IMG/VR virus record: IMGVR_UViG_3300005731_000021 | Span: 1 to 48,565 of that record | Direction: 5' to 3' (one strand) | Source of the DNA: a virus | DNA length: 48,565 nt | Shown: one piece after another, positions 6,613 through 13,617 of the stretch | Numbering within the stretch: the stretch's first letter is position 1 | Layout: each line of letters begins with the position of its first letter | Program-made: the position numbers and the translations under genes | The notes under the pieces: model-generated | Seen by the model: the letters and a program-made list of their open reading frames with translations, nothing else | The model's database searches: none | What the model was told of the DNA's origin: nothing

Positions 6613-7100
6613 AGTTCTAATACTTCCTGAACTCGCTGGAAATCCTCCAGTAGCTCTTTGAAATCTTCGTTGTTTTGAATTAGGTTGTTGGCGGGCATCC
6701 GCTTGACTTTCTTGGCAAACTCGACCGCTTCAGCGTCTTTACGATTTTTGAATTCCGCCCACTCTCGACGCACCCCGATGGTCACAATGTAGAAACCTTC
6801 CAGCATGCAGATGCCGGTCACCATCTCGTGCGTCCCTTGGTCCTCGATGTCAGGTATGACAACTTTGTCCGATATCGAACCTTTGACCTCGCGCACGAAA
6901 GCTTTGTCGTAGAATTCGCCCATCTCGTAGCAGTGGGCAATCAACTCGCCCGCATGGTCCGATGGTCCGCCAAGTGCCTGCATCGCACGTTCAGCAGGCT
7001 CGGAGAAGCGGACAGTATCCCATCCGAACGTCTCCAAGTAGCCCGCGACCGTCATTTTGCCGCTGTCAGGCAGGCCGACTAGTAGGATAACTTTCTTCAT
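6609..7100 (-). CDS. P-loop nucleotide kinase-like protein
   Basis: A 163-aa protein beginning MKKVILLVGLPDSGKMT: a beta strand followed by a Walker A loop GLPDSGKM (residues about 9-16). Length and layout resemble deoxynucleoside monophosphate kinases and related P-loop kinases. A possible Walker B or DD segment is KVVIPDIED; the region with RREWAEFKNRKDAE could be a lid. Substrate unknown; a dNMP kinase is the most economical guess for a replication operon. The ATG at 7100 is chosen because it overlaps the upstream stop (ATGA); a longer frame to 7151 would overlap the previous gene without an evident ribosome site. Confidence 0.75.
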   Translation of the reverse strand: MKKVILLVGLPDSGKMTVAGYLETFGWDTVRFSEPAERAMQALGGPSDHAGELIAHCYEMGEFYDKAFVREVKGSISDKVVIPDIEDQGTHEMVTGICMLEGFYIVTIGVRREWAEFKNRKDAEAVEFAKKVKRMPANNLIQNNEDFKELLEDFQRVQEVLEL

Positions 7101-7312
7101 TTTTTCTCCGTTGTCGGGTAGGCTACGAAACTTTTGGCACACTCTTTGCATTGGAAATGCGCCTTACCACTCTTTGGATTCACTGAGAACCCCGTTGTGG
7201 CATTCAGCGTGTTGCACTTCGGTGACGAATAGACGACGTGCCCGCGTTCGACCGAGCGCTCGCGCTCGCGAGTATTGTGCGGGCAGCGCCCGTAAAACAG
7301 TTGAGGTTTCAT
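7097..7312 (-). CDS. Small zinc-ribbon-like protein
   Basis: A 71-aa basic protein with a Cys-Lys-Glu-Cys knuckle near the C-terminus (FQCKECAKSF) and two isolated cysteines earlier (RCPH and PKCN). Four Cys could bind one zinc, which would suggest a nucleic-acid-binding or structural role. The start overlaps the upstream gene inside the 23-bp boundary repeat. No named family recognised. Confidence 0.65.
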   Translation of the reverse strand: MKPQLFYGRCPHNTRERERSVERGHVVYSSPKCNTLNATTGFSVNPKSGKAHFQCKECAKSFVAYPTTEKK

Positions 7313-7331
7313 TTCGCGGCCTCCATGTCCT
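7309..7331. repeat. 23-bp direct repeat at a gene boundary, copy 1
   Basis: TCATTTCGCGGCCTCCATGTCCT is identical at 7309-7331 and 7509-7531, exactly 200 bp apart. On the minus strand each copy encodes the same C-terminus (Asp-Met-Glu-Ala-Ala-Lys), carries GGAGG, and ends with the ATG of the following gene. It is a duplicated stop/ribosome-site/start unit. Confidence 0.9.
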
Positions 7332-7512
7332 GCAGCCAGATTCGAATCCAGCGCATGAGTAACGTTGCTTTTTCGATGCGACCAAACTGGGCCGACCCAA
7401 CATCTTCAAAGGGTACGGGGAACAGGAGGTCAGATTTGGTTGTCTTATACCAAAGACTACCGTCTCGCGCATACATGAATTCCACGTTTTGGTCTTTCAC
7501 GTGCTCAATCAT
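7309..7512 (-). CDS. Conserved phage hypothetical protein (67 aa)
   Basis: A small protein with the pattern LWYKT, then FPVPFEDVG, then KATLLMRWIR. I have the impression that this arrangement recurs in many phage and prophage small proteins, often near DNA metabolism genes, with no known function. The start overlaps the Xre gene's stop by ATGA and is preceded by GGAGG within that gene's end. The last six residues are the same as those of the upstream Xre protein because both ends lie in the duplicated 23-bp unit. Confidence 0.7.
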   Translation of the reverse strand: MIEHVKDQNVEFMYARDGSLWYKTTKSDLLFPVPFEDVGSAQFGRIEKATLLMRWIRIWLQDMEAAK

Positions 7513-7531
7513 TTCGCGGCCTCCATGTCCT
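7509..7531. repeat. 23-bp direct repeat at a gene boundary, copy 2
   Basis: Second copy of the unit at 7309-7331. Here it forms the end of the Xre-regulator gene and the ribosome site and start of the 67-aa gene. A 200-bp spacing means that recombination between copies would delete the 67-aa gene cleanly while keeping both reading frames. Confidence 0.9.
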
Positions 7532-7799
7532 CGTAGTCGGGGAAAAGGTCGTTCGGTGTCACACCCAGTGAGCGGGCGATAACATACAGCGTGTGGACGG
7601 ACAGGTTCTTACCATTCTCCACGTTGTTGATGGTCACGCGCGTCAGGCCGGTCGCCTCCGCAAGGTCGTACTGGGTTGCCCCATGGTACTTGCGGTACTC
7701 GCGGACGTTGTTGCCGATGGCAGCTTTCAGCTCTTCAGGGTCGGCGGTCTTGTTCTTGTCGACTACGCCAGCTAGCTCTTTGATTTGTGCTTCGTCCAT
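7509..7799 (-). CDS. Xre/Cro-CI family transcriptional regulator
   Basis: A 96-aa protein. Residues about 30-84 form a classic HTH_3 domain: NVREYRKYHGATQYDLAEAT, then GLTRVTINNVENGK as the recognition helix, then HTLYVIARSLGVTPNDLF. There is no peptidase or dimerisation domain as in CI, so a Cro-like or auxiliary regulator is more likely than a lysogeny repressor. The start at 7799 lies within the 3' end of the resolvase gene and has AGAGGAC upstream. Targets are unknown; repeated TGTCA motifs and palindromes in the two long non-coding regions are candidates. Confidence 0.88.
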   Translation of the reverse strand: MDEAQIKELAGVVDKNKTADPEELKAAIGNNVREYRKYHGATQYDLAEATGLTRVTINNVENGKNLSVHTLYVIARSLGVTPNDLFPDYEDMEAAK

Positions 7800-8293
7800 T
7801 TTGTCCTCTCTTTGATTCGAAACTTCCCGATGCCAATCGCATCGTAGACATCATGCTGCACGTTTTTAGAGTAGCTGTCAATAGTCTTTTGCTGAGATTC
7901 TGTCAAAAACTCTTGGACGCGTCGTTGGGTGACCTGTTTCGGTACCGTCCCCTTCCATTCGCTCGGCAGGTAGGCATGTACCTTCGCTCCATTGGCAGCA
8001 TCCAGATAGAACAAGGTGTAGAGCGCCTGCGTAAACTGGACCAGCACCCGAATGTTTTCGTGGTTCGGTGTGTTGCGGTGGTGATGCGGCTGCTCCAAAA
8101 TGACCTCGTCGACCTTGTAGTCGCACAAGGCATCAAAGACGTCCTGCGCACGCAAAAAAGCGACTTCCGCGTCGCATGAAGCGTCGTTTCGAAAGTCGCG
8201 CGGCTTGATGAATCCGAAGTACTTCAGTTCATCGTCGACGAAGTACGCCCAACCTGTGGTACGTGTGCCGACATCAATGGAAAGGGTTCGCAT
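7772..8293 (-). CDS. RuvC-like Holliday junction resolvase
   Basis: A 173-aa protein of the RNase H fold. The first strand is MRTLSIDVGTRTTGWA (Asp7), the second acidic site is EVILEQP (Glu67), and the C-terminal acidic site is HDVYDAIGIGKF (Asp148, Asp151). This is the RuvC active-site order, and the length is that of a stand-alone resolvase. It would resolve branched replication or recombination intermediates before packaging. It is preceded closely by the 139-aa gene and followed by the Xre gene, which begins inside its last codons. Confidence 0.85.
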   Translation of the reverse strand: MRTLSIDVGTRTTGWAYFVDDELKYFGFIKPRDFRNDASCDAEVAFLRAQDVFDALCDYKVDEVILEQPHHHRNTPNHENIRVLVQFTQALYTLFYLDAANGAKVHAYLPSEWKGTVPKQVTQRRVQEFLTESQQKTIDSYSKNVQHDVYDAIGIGKFRIKERTKWTKHKSKS

Positions 8294-8294
8294 A

Positions 8295-8714
8295 TCAGTT
8301 CAAATCGTCTGGGTTAATCTTCTGAAGTATTTCTGCGAGGTTGAATTCCGTCTCTTCTGCCACCATCGTCTCGAAGGTATTGTCTTCGATGATGTCGACC
8401 AAGTTGGTCAGTAGGGTCGACATCTCAATAACCCGCATACCATTTAGGTGTGCGAACTCTCGCAGTTCGGAAATCAAGTCTGCGAAAACCTCCTTGTCTT
8501 TCGGCGTGCGTATGAATTTGGCTTCCTTGGAAGCCAACTCCAAAGCTTCGTTCGTCTGCTTCCACAACATACTGAGTGAGCGGTTATAAGCAGTTTCAAA
8601 ATCCTTGATGACGCCTCGGATGTAGATGCGCAAATCTTCCGCATCCAAAACCTCAAGGTCCGGAATCTCAATTTCGACCTGAACTTCGCCATTTTTGTTG
8701 TCTTTGTATTTCAT
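8295..8714 (-). CDS. Helical hypothetical protein (139 aa)
   Basis: A largely alpha-helical acidic protein with a short basic N-terminus (MKYKDNKNGEVQVEIEIPDL). No catalytic motif, no membrane segment, no family recognised. It lies between the DNA polymerase and the resolvase, coupled by ATGA to the polymerase gene, so a replication-accessory role is possible by position only. Confidence 0.65.
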   Translation of the reverse strand: MKYKDNKNGEVQVEIEIPDLEVLDAEDLRIYIRGVIKDFETAYNRSLSMLWKQTNEALELASKEAKFIRTPKDKEVFADLISELREFAHLNGMRVIEMSTLLTNLVDIIEDNTFETMVAEETEFNLAEILQKINPDDLN

Positions 8715-10636
8715 GTTTCGTCCTTTTGTATTGCGAGATAATCCTCGAATGGAATCAATCTACCAGACTCATCGAAGGCTGGAAAGGCTTTTTTACTCCA
8801 ACTTCGCATTAATGCCGCTTCGCAGGTGATAGGCACCTCTAGCGTGCGCTCCATACACTCAGTCATAATGCGGACTTGCTCCATTGCAGCCTCGTGCGCA
8901 ACCTCTTCGTAGTGCCCCATAATCCATTCGTCGTGCGCGAAGGTCGGCTTGGTGCTGCCGTAGAGCGGGCTGTTGGAGTCTTGTGTGGCTCGAAGCAACT
9001 CCCAACCAGCCTCTTTTGCGCCGTTGGATGCGGGTCCTTGGAAGGTGTAGTTTGCGGTTTCCGAATAGCCGCACCCGCCACGGGCACGACCACCAACCCA
9101 ATCGAGGCGAACAACGCCGTGCGTTGACGACACGTAGGATGCCCAGTCGAGTAGTTCCTTACCTTCAGGGAAGCACTCGCGCCAGATTTCGCGCTCGTGG
9201 TTGGCCTCCTCCCATGTGAAATTCACGCCGTAACCCTTCGCGGATTCAATGAGCGTGTCCACGCCCATGCCACCGGGGCAACCAAGTACGATAGGCTTTG
9301 CGCGGGTTCGGTCGTTTTTGAAGGTGTCGGATTTGCCCGCCAAGATTTTTTGGTAGGGTAGTCCGAGACTGAAGGTCAGGTGCTCAACATAGGGGTCCCA
9401 GTGCGGGTCTTCCAAGTAGCGTTCCAGCGCCGTCGAGTAACCGATGATTTCCATACAGGCACGTGCCCATGCGCGGACCTCCAGCGAATCATAGTCGACG
9501 GAGCAGAAGACCCTACCTTCGCGGGGGATGAAGCATTCCCGGACGCCGGAGACGCGCGGAAAGTTCTGGACGTTCGGCGACGACGTCGACCAACGACCCG
9601 TAATCAACAACGAGTTGACGCGATAGGTCAGCGGGTACTCAACATGGTCGCGCAGCAACGGGATGTCCTTGTTCATCGATGCCATAATCGATGCGACGCC
9701 CGCGAACTTGTTTAGAGTGGGGTGGTCGGTCGCTGCCAGTGTCTCGGCGGACGTCGATATATTACCCTTCTCGGTGGTCGGCGGGTTGCCGTCATATGCT
9801 TCTTCGACCAGTTCCTGCAACCGTTTCATCGACTTGGCATAGTCGCCATTTTTCTTTTTGCGGTAGACGCCGACCTCGATAAGCTCAGGCATCGCTGCAT
9901 CAATCTCGGACTGGTAGTAGGCTTCCAGCCGGTCGATGGCTTCCGGGTCGCGCCGAAGGCCTGTCGCGGACACTACCTGTGCATCGAACGCAGACTTGTT
10001 CTGCAGGATGAATTCCTCAAGTGAGGGGCACCACGGCTGTCCATCGGCTGCTAGCTCGTCGTCGCGGTCAGTTTGTACCTCGTAGAGACGCTCGGCGTAG
10101 TTGACATCCAACTTCGCGTAGGTCACGAAAGCCTCCGGCCACTGACTGACCGGCAGGTGTGCAACCGTGTGGTAGTTGGCGCGCGGAGCTTCGGGGTCTT
10201 TCTTCCACTGAGATATGTCGTTATTGAAATACTCGCGGACCAATTCTTCAAGTGAGAAGCGCGGTCGGATGTTGCGTACTTCGTCGAAGCGATAGCGCCC
10301 CATGGCAATTTTGTAGAGCTTCTCATCGACTTGGGTGCAGTGGCACAGACCTTTCTCGTACTTCTCGATAATCAGCGGCAGCAGGTCGGGAAACTCGTTG
10401 GCCAAGATAGCCATATCGAACGCGAGGTTGTGGTTGACGAACATGTAGGTATCGTCTTTCAACCCCTGTCGAATGTTGCGTTCGATGGATTCGCGGTCAT
10501 AGAAGAAGGAGCATACCTCCGGAGAAAACCTGCCGGTTTTGAATGCTATGGCAACCGCCCGCGGCAGTTTGTTGCCTTTGCGAAACTGGAACGTTTCGAT
10601 GTCGAAGGTGAGAGTGTTAGGTGGGCGGGTCTTCAT
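8711..10636 (-). CDS. Family A DNA polymerase with 3'-5' exonuclease
   Basis: A 641-aa replicative polymerase. Exonuclease motifs are intact: TFDIETF (Asp12, Glu14), NHNLAFD (Asp74), and YAKLD (Tyr173, Asp177). The polymerase domain shows LLITGRWSTSSPNVQNFPR, motif A SVDYDSLEVRA (Asp381), motif B RTRAKPIVLGCPGGMG (443-458) and motif C AHDE (567-570). No 5'-3' exonuclease domain is present, as in T7-like enzymes. Motif B is unusual: the Phe/Tyr and the later Tyr of the R-K-F-YG consensus are replaced by Leu and by a Pro-Gly-Gly turn; the Pro-Gly-Gly form occurs in a subset of phage PolA proteins. It overlaps both neighbours and is the core of the replication operon. Confidence 0.95.
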   Translation of the reverse strand: MKTRPPNTLTFDIETFQFRKGNKLPRAVAIAFKTGRFSPEVCSFFYDRESIERNIRQGLKDDTYMFVNHNLAFDMAILANEFPDLLPLIIEKYEKGLCHCTQVDEKLYKIAMGRYRFDEVRNIRPRFSLEELVREYFNNDISQWKKDPEAPRANYHTVAHLPVSQWPEAFVTYAKLDVNYAERLYEVQTDRDDELAADGQPWCPSLEEFILQNKSAFDAQVVSATGLRRDPEAIDRLEAYYQSEIDAAMPELIEVGVYRKKKNGDYAKSMKRLQELVEEAYDGNPPTTEKGNISTSAETLAATDHPTLNKFAGVASIMASMNKDIPLLRDHVEYPLTYRVNSLLITGRWSTSSPNVQNFPRVSGVRECFIPREGRVFCSVDYDSLEVRAWARACMEIIGYSTALERYLEDPHWDPYVEHLTFSLGLPYQKILAGKSDTFKNDRTRAKPIVLGCPGGMGVDTLIESAKGYGVNFTWEEANHEREIWRECFPEGKELLDWASYVSSTHGVVRLDWVGGRARGGCGYSETANYTFQGPASNGAKEAGWELLRATQDSNSPLYGSTKPTFAHDEWIMGHYEEVAHEAAMEQVRIMTECMERTLEVPITCEAALMRSWSKKAFPAFDESGRLIPFEDYLAIQKDET

Positions 10637-10847
10637 TGGTCAGTTCCTTGACTTCAATTTCGCGGGTAATTGTGTACGTTTTGTATCGCCTACCGCCTAA
10701 TGCCTGTACGCCCTGCTCGGGGGGATGCATCTCGGCTGCGGTCAGCGCTGCTTCGGAGTGGCTAGTTGCCCACACCCAAACCTTGTGTGTTTCGCGGTGG
10801 TCATGGATAATGACTTCGAAACGGGTCGTCAGTAATGGGTCATTCAT
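10617..10847 (-). CDS. Hypothetical 76-aa protein
   Basis: A soluble protein, beta-rich in the first half (FEVIIHDHRETHKVWVWATS) followed by a helix with EAALTAAEMHPP. This is a common phage fold pattern without a known function. Its 3' end overlaps the polymerase start by 20 bp and its start forms ATGA with the upstream gene, so it is translated together with the polymerase. Confidence 0.65.
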   Translation of the reverse strand: MNDPLLTTRFEVIIHDHRETHKVWVWATSHSEAALTAAEMHPPEQGVQALGGRRYKTYTITREIEVKELTNEDPPT

Positions 10848-11163
10848 CGAGGTACCTATATGCCCTTGATGGTGGAAAGTACTTGTTGAGTTGTTTTAGG
10901 AAGTGCTCCGCTGAGTAACTCCAATACTCCAGTGGACAACCCCACTCGTTACTCTCAAGCTCCCACGCATCTTCTTCGGCCTTCTCGTAGGCCGTCACAT
11001 AGATATGCGTGTCTTCCTGTCCGTTCTTGCTGCACTCTTCTAATTCGATGAGCACTAGACCGGGCGAGGACCACTTAGACACTATAAAATCGAAGTACCC
11101 ATCTTTACTGTTTTCAAGACAGATGGTGTGGGTTTTACGTATTTGTATACTTCCTAGTTTCAT
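10840..11163 (-). CDS. Hypothetical 107-aa protein
   Basis: A soluble acidic protein with many aromatic residues and no motif I recognise. It is the first gene after the tRNA-like element in transcription order; its ATG lies 16 bases downstream of that element and is preceded by ATGGAGAAAAT, which includes GGAG as ribosome site. No paralogue in the window. Confidence 0.65.
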   Translation of the reverse strand: MKLGSIQIRKTHTICLENSKDGYFDFIVSKWSSPGLVLIELEECSKNGQEDTHIYVTAYEKAEEDAWELESNEWGCPLEYWSYSAEHFLKQLNKYFPPSRAYRYLDE

Positions 11164-11179
11164 ATTTTCTCCATTTTAG

Positions 11180-11252
11180 GGGAAACGACAGGATTCGAAC
11201 CTGTAATCCGAGTAGCTACCTCGAACGCGTTGCCGCCACGCGCACCGTATCC
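11180..11252 (-). tRNA. tRNA-like element (fold gives anticodon AGC; identity uncertain)
   Basis: On the minus strand a 73-nt cloverleaf can be drawn. Acceptor GGATACG/CGTTTCC has six pairs and one T-T mismatch. The D stem is CGCG/CGCG with a GG-containing loop. The anticodon stem is TCGAG/CTCGG with loop GTAGCTA (U33 present). The T arm ACAGG-TTCGAAT-CCTGT is canonical. The CCA end is not encoded. The read-off anticodon AGC would be alanine, which is rare in bacteria, and position 37 is an unusual U, so the gene may be degenerate or misfolded here. It lies between protein genes in the replication operon. Confidence 0.6.
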
Positions 11253-11373
11253 CAGACGCCCGTTAGAGCGGGCTAGCCTTACGCGGCCTAATCGAGTCGA
11301 GCCTGCCGTATGAGTTCAACCAGCATCTCGACTTGCAGGTGTTATTTTCGCCACCTCCTGCTAGGCTAAACTT
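11253..11373 (-). other. Structured non-coding stretch next to the tRNA-like element
   Basis: No open frame is supported. On the minus strand there are inverted repeats, GTCGAG/CTCGAC and GCCCG/CGGGC, and a segment GGTTGAACTCATAC that looks like part of a tRNA anticodon region. I could not draw a complete cloverleaf. It may hold one or two decayed tRNAs or a processing leader. Confidence 0.4.
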
Positions 11374-11847
11374 TTACAGAAGCTCGTAGTCTTCTGCTTC
11401 CGCAGGAGAGTACACGTGCTTCAGGTACTTCTTGCCGTCGACTTTCAGGCAGTTGACGCGGACCAGAAGGCCCTCGCCATCCACCATGAACTCCTCAGAC
11501 AGTCCGTTTTTGCCGACATCCGTCAACGAGTTCAGGTATTCGTCTGCGGTAGCAGGGTCGGACAACTTGTCCAAATCTGCACCGAGGGCGACGCACATTG
11601 ACTTCGAAATCGAAGCAATCAAATCATCCCCATGCTTGGAGTTGACGACATGCGACGTGGTCCGGCCAATGATGTCCTCGCGGGTGGATGCTACCACTCG
11701 CCCTTCCAAGCACACGTACCAACCGCTGCTGCGCTCGCTGTCTGCCTGAAAGAGTTTCGTGACTTGTACGACGTGCTCCCCTTCTGGGAAATACATCGAC
11801 CGGCTTCCTTGTACTGTTGCTTTTGCGCTTCCGTCAAATCTTCCCAT
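11374..11847 (-). CDS. ssDNA-binding-like / DUF669-like replication protein
   Basis: A 157-aa protein starting MGRFDGSAKA, with GGAGAAG seven bases before the ATG. The layout (MGRFD start, YFPEGEHVVQVTKLFQADSE, then a central strand region and the ending KVDGKKYLKHVYSPAE) resembles phage proteins annotated as DUF669 or ssDNA-binding, often encoded between helicase and polymerase, exactly as here. OB-fold assignment is an inference from pattern and context. The tail ends in acidic residues (EAEDYELL), as ssDNA-binding proteins often do. A longer upstream frame exists but overlaps the helicase and lacks a ribosome site. Confidence 0.6.
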   Translation of the reverse strand: MGRFDGSAKATVQGSRSMYFPEGEHVVQVTKLFQADSERSSGWYVCLEGRVVASTREDIIGRTTSHVVNSKHGDDLIASISKSMCVALGADLDKLSDPATADEYLNSLTDVGKNGLSEEFMVDGEGLLVRVNCLKVDGKKYLKHVYSPAEAEDYELL

Positions 11848-11858
11848 TTTCTTCTCCG

Positions 11859-13514
11859 TTATTTGGGTTTGATTGTAAGTGACTTCTGATATGCAAGACA
11901 CAATTTCTGTGCCATGCCCTCAGTATCTTCGGTACGTTCTGCCCTGTCAAGGGCTTTCTTAAAGTTGTTTCGGAATATCGGCAGGTGGCTCAGATAGTAG
12001 ACTTCTACGGTGTCTTCTTCCTGTCCTTGTCGATGGATTCGACCAATGACCTGCTCCCACACCTTGTTAGATGGTGGGGGATTGATGATGAGCATTTTTT
12101 TCCATGCTTGTAGGTTTCTGCCTTCTTTGTGTACGTCTATTGAGAGGCACTGGACACCGTAGCCGTCTTCGCGGGGTTCGGTTCCTGCACCATAGACTTC
12201 GAAACCTTCCGACCATAGCATTTCTTCCATCGCACGTCCGCGGTAGAAGACCAGCCAATCGTCGCCCTTGGTGAATTCCTTGACGAACTGCACAATGTAG
12301 TCCGACATCAGCACCGATTTTCGCGGCGGGCCAATCTTCGGCCAACGGTCGCGCACCCGCACCCAGTCTTGCCACACGGGCAGGTGCGATAGGTTGTCGC
12401 GTACGTAGTCTCGGGCACGGGCGTAGGAATCCAAGTCGCGGGTTCCAATCAGGCTGTGTACAAATTTCAGCCACTCCGAACGAATCTCCATCCACTCATA
12501 GTCCGGCTCGCCCGGCCAATCAATTTCGTAGTAGTAGCCGCACGCTAGCCGCAACTCCCAGTTGACCTTGTGCATGATGTCTTCGATGTACTCGCCCGTG
12601 GGCGTCGACCACAGCGTCTCTAAGTCACTCAGTGCATCGACCACAGTCTTGGGCGTCTCTAGTCCGTCGACGGCAATCAGGTCAATTGAGGCATTGCAGG
12701 AAGCATCTTCCGAGACGGCGACGCCGGGGGTATTGCGCAGGATATGGCGGTACCCATTGCGCAGCCGCTTTTGCAGCGGTAGGGATTCATCGTCGGTCGC
12801 CAAATCCATCCACAGCGCAAAGTCTTGTGCGGTGGGTATCTTCTTCCCGGTGATGTCCAGCACCGCTGCCAGCGCGCGTTGGTCATAATATTCCAGCGGT
12901 ACCGGTGCATCCTCTCCGAGGGCCATGTAGGCGAGCGACCAGTACTCGATGACCGACTTGTCCGCCATAGTGCCCGACATTGCAGCGAAGAGGCAGTCGC
13001 CTTGTTGCTCGTTAACAACGTAGTCATAGACCCGCGATGCGCGGGCGGATGCATCCGAGCCATGTGTGTTGGCAATCTTGTGCGCCTCGTCGGCCACAAT
13101 CAGGTCGAACTGGTTGTCGGACAGGTAGTTGTAATTCTTATCTTCGGACAGCCAGTGGTAGGCAAAGAATTCGATGTCGTCGCGTATGTGCCAGTACTTC
13201 GAGTACTCTTTGGCCATCCGCTTCATTTGTGGGACCAGTGCCGAGCGGGTCAGGATTAGGGGTCGCTCGCAGTCAATAAGTGTTGGGAGCAAAAGGGCGA
13301 CCAGCGTCTTACCTGCTCCGACCGCAAGCGGCGCAAAGAGGCCCGCCTTGACGGTTGCCTGCCACAGGGCATCTGCCTGCGAGGGTTTAAGTCTGCGGGG
13401 CATCTTTGGTGGCGGGTCAGTACCCTCGATGCGCAGAAGGTCCGTAAGCTCGTCGACGGGGATAACCCGCGGACGAGGTAGAGAAAGCAGGCGTTGTACT
13501 TCTTTCTTTGACAT
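11859..13514 (-). CDS. Superfamily 2 DNA helicase (SNF2/DEAH-type)
   Basis: A 551-aa helicase. Motif I is LAVGAGKTLVA (Walker A, residues about 63-73), motif II VADEAH (141-145), motif III AMSGT, and motif VI QVIGRIHRQGQEEDTV near residue 500, typical of SF2 translocases where Arg fingers end the second RecA fold. The N-terminus has a Q-motif-like segment (RLKPSQADALW). It probably unwinds DNA or remodels replication or recombination forks. The ATG lies three bases after the tRNA-His 3' end, so any ribosome site must be within tRNA sequence, which is odd. It is followed by the ssDNA-binding-like gene. Confidence 0.9.
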   Translation of the reverse strand: MSKKEVQRLLSLPRPRVIPVDELTDLLRIEGTDPPPKMPRRLKPSQADALWQATVKAGLFAPLAVGAGKTLVALLLPTLIDCERPLILTRSALVPQMKRMAKEYSKYWHIRDDIEFFAYHWLSEDKNYNYLSDNQFDLIVADEAHKIANTHGSDASARASRVYDYVVNEQQGDCLFAAMSGTMADKSVIEYWSLAYMALGEDAPVPLEYYDQRALAAVLDITGKKIPTAQDFALWMDLATDDESLPLQKRLRNGYRHILRNTPGVAVSEDASCNASIDLIAVDGLETPKTVVDALSDLETLWSTPTGEYIEDIMHKVNWELRLACGYYYEIDWPGEPDYEWMEIRSEWLKFVHSLIGTRDLDSYARARDYVRDNLSHLPVWQDWVRVRDRWPKIGPPRKSVLMSDYIVQFVKEFTKGDDWLVFYRGRAMEEMLWSEGFEVYGAGTEPREDGYGVQCLSIDVHKEGRNLQAWKKMLIINPPPSNKVWEQVIGRIHRQGQEEDTVEVYYLSHLPIFRNNFKKALDRAERTEDTEGMAQKLCLAYQKSLTIKPK

Positions 13515-13516
13515 AG

Positions 13517-13588
13517 GGCTCTCGCACAGAATCGAACTGTATTCTCCCGGACCACAACCGAGCGCATTACCAATATGCTATCGAGGCC
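13517..13588 (-). tRNA. tRNA-His (anticodon GTG)
   Basis: A 72-nt cloverleaf on the minus strand. The D stem is GCAT/ATGC with loop ATTGGTA. The anticodon stem is CTCGG/CCGGG with loop TTGTGGT (U33, anticodon GTG). The T arm is TACAG-TTCGATT-CTGTG. The acceptor is GGC-CTCG against CGAG-A-GCC, so one A is bulged or the stem shifts by one. A C at the discriminator position and an available 5' G fit the special G-1:C73 pair of tRNA-His. CCA is not encoded. The 3' end nearly touches the helicase start codon. A hairpin GCCGG/CCGGC lies just upstream. Confidence 0.75.
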
Positions 13589-13617
13589 AAAGTGCCGGTC
13601 TTTCCCGGCTGTCCGGA

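Noticed and set aside
7341-7357. TTCGAATCC-like T-arm sequence
   Set aside because: No cloverleaf can be built and it lies within a coding frame.
7509-7799. Xre regulator as evidence of a temperate lifestyle
   Set aside because: It is a single small HTH protein inside the replication operon; no integrase, excisionase or divergent immunity region was found.
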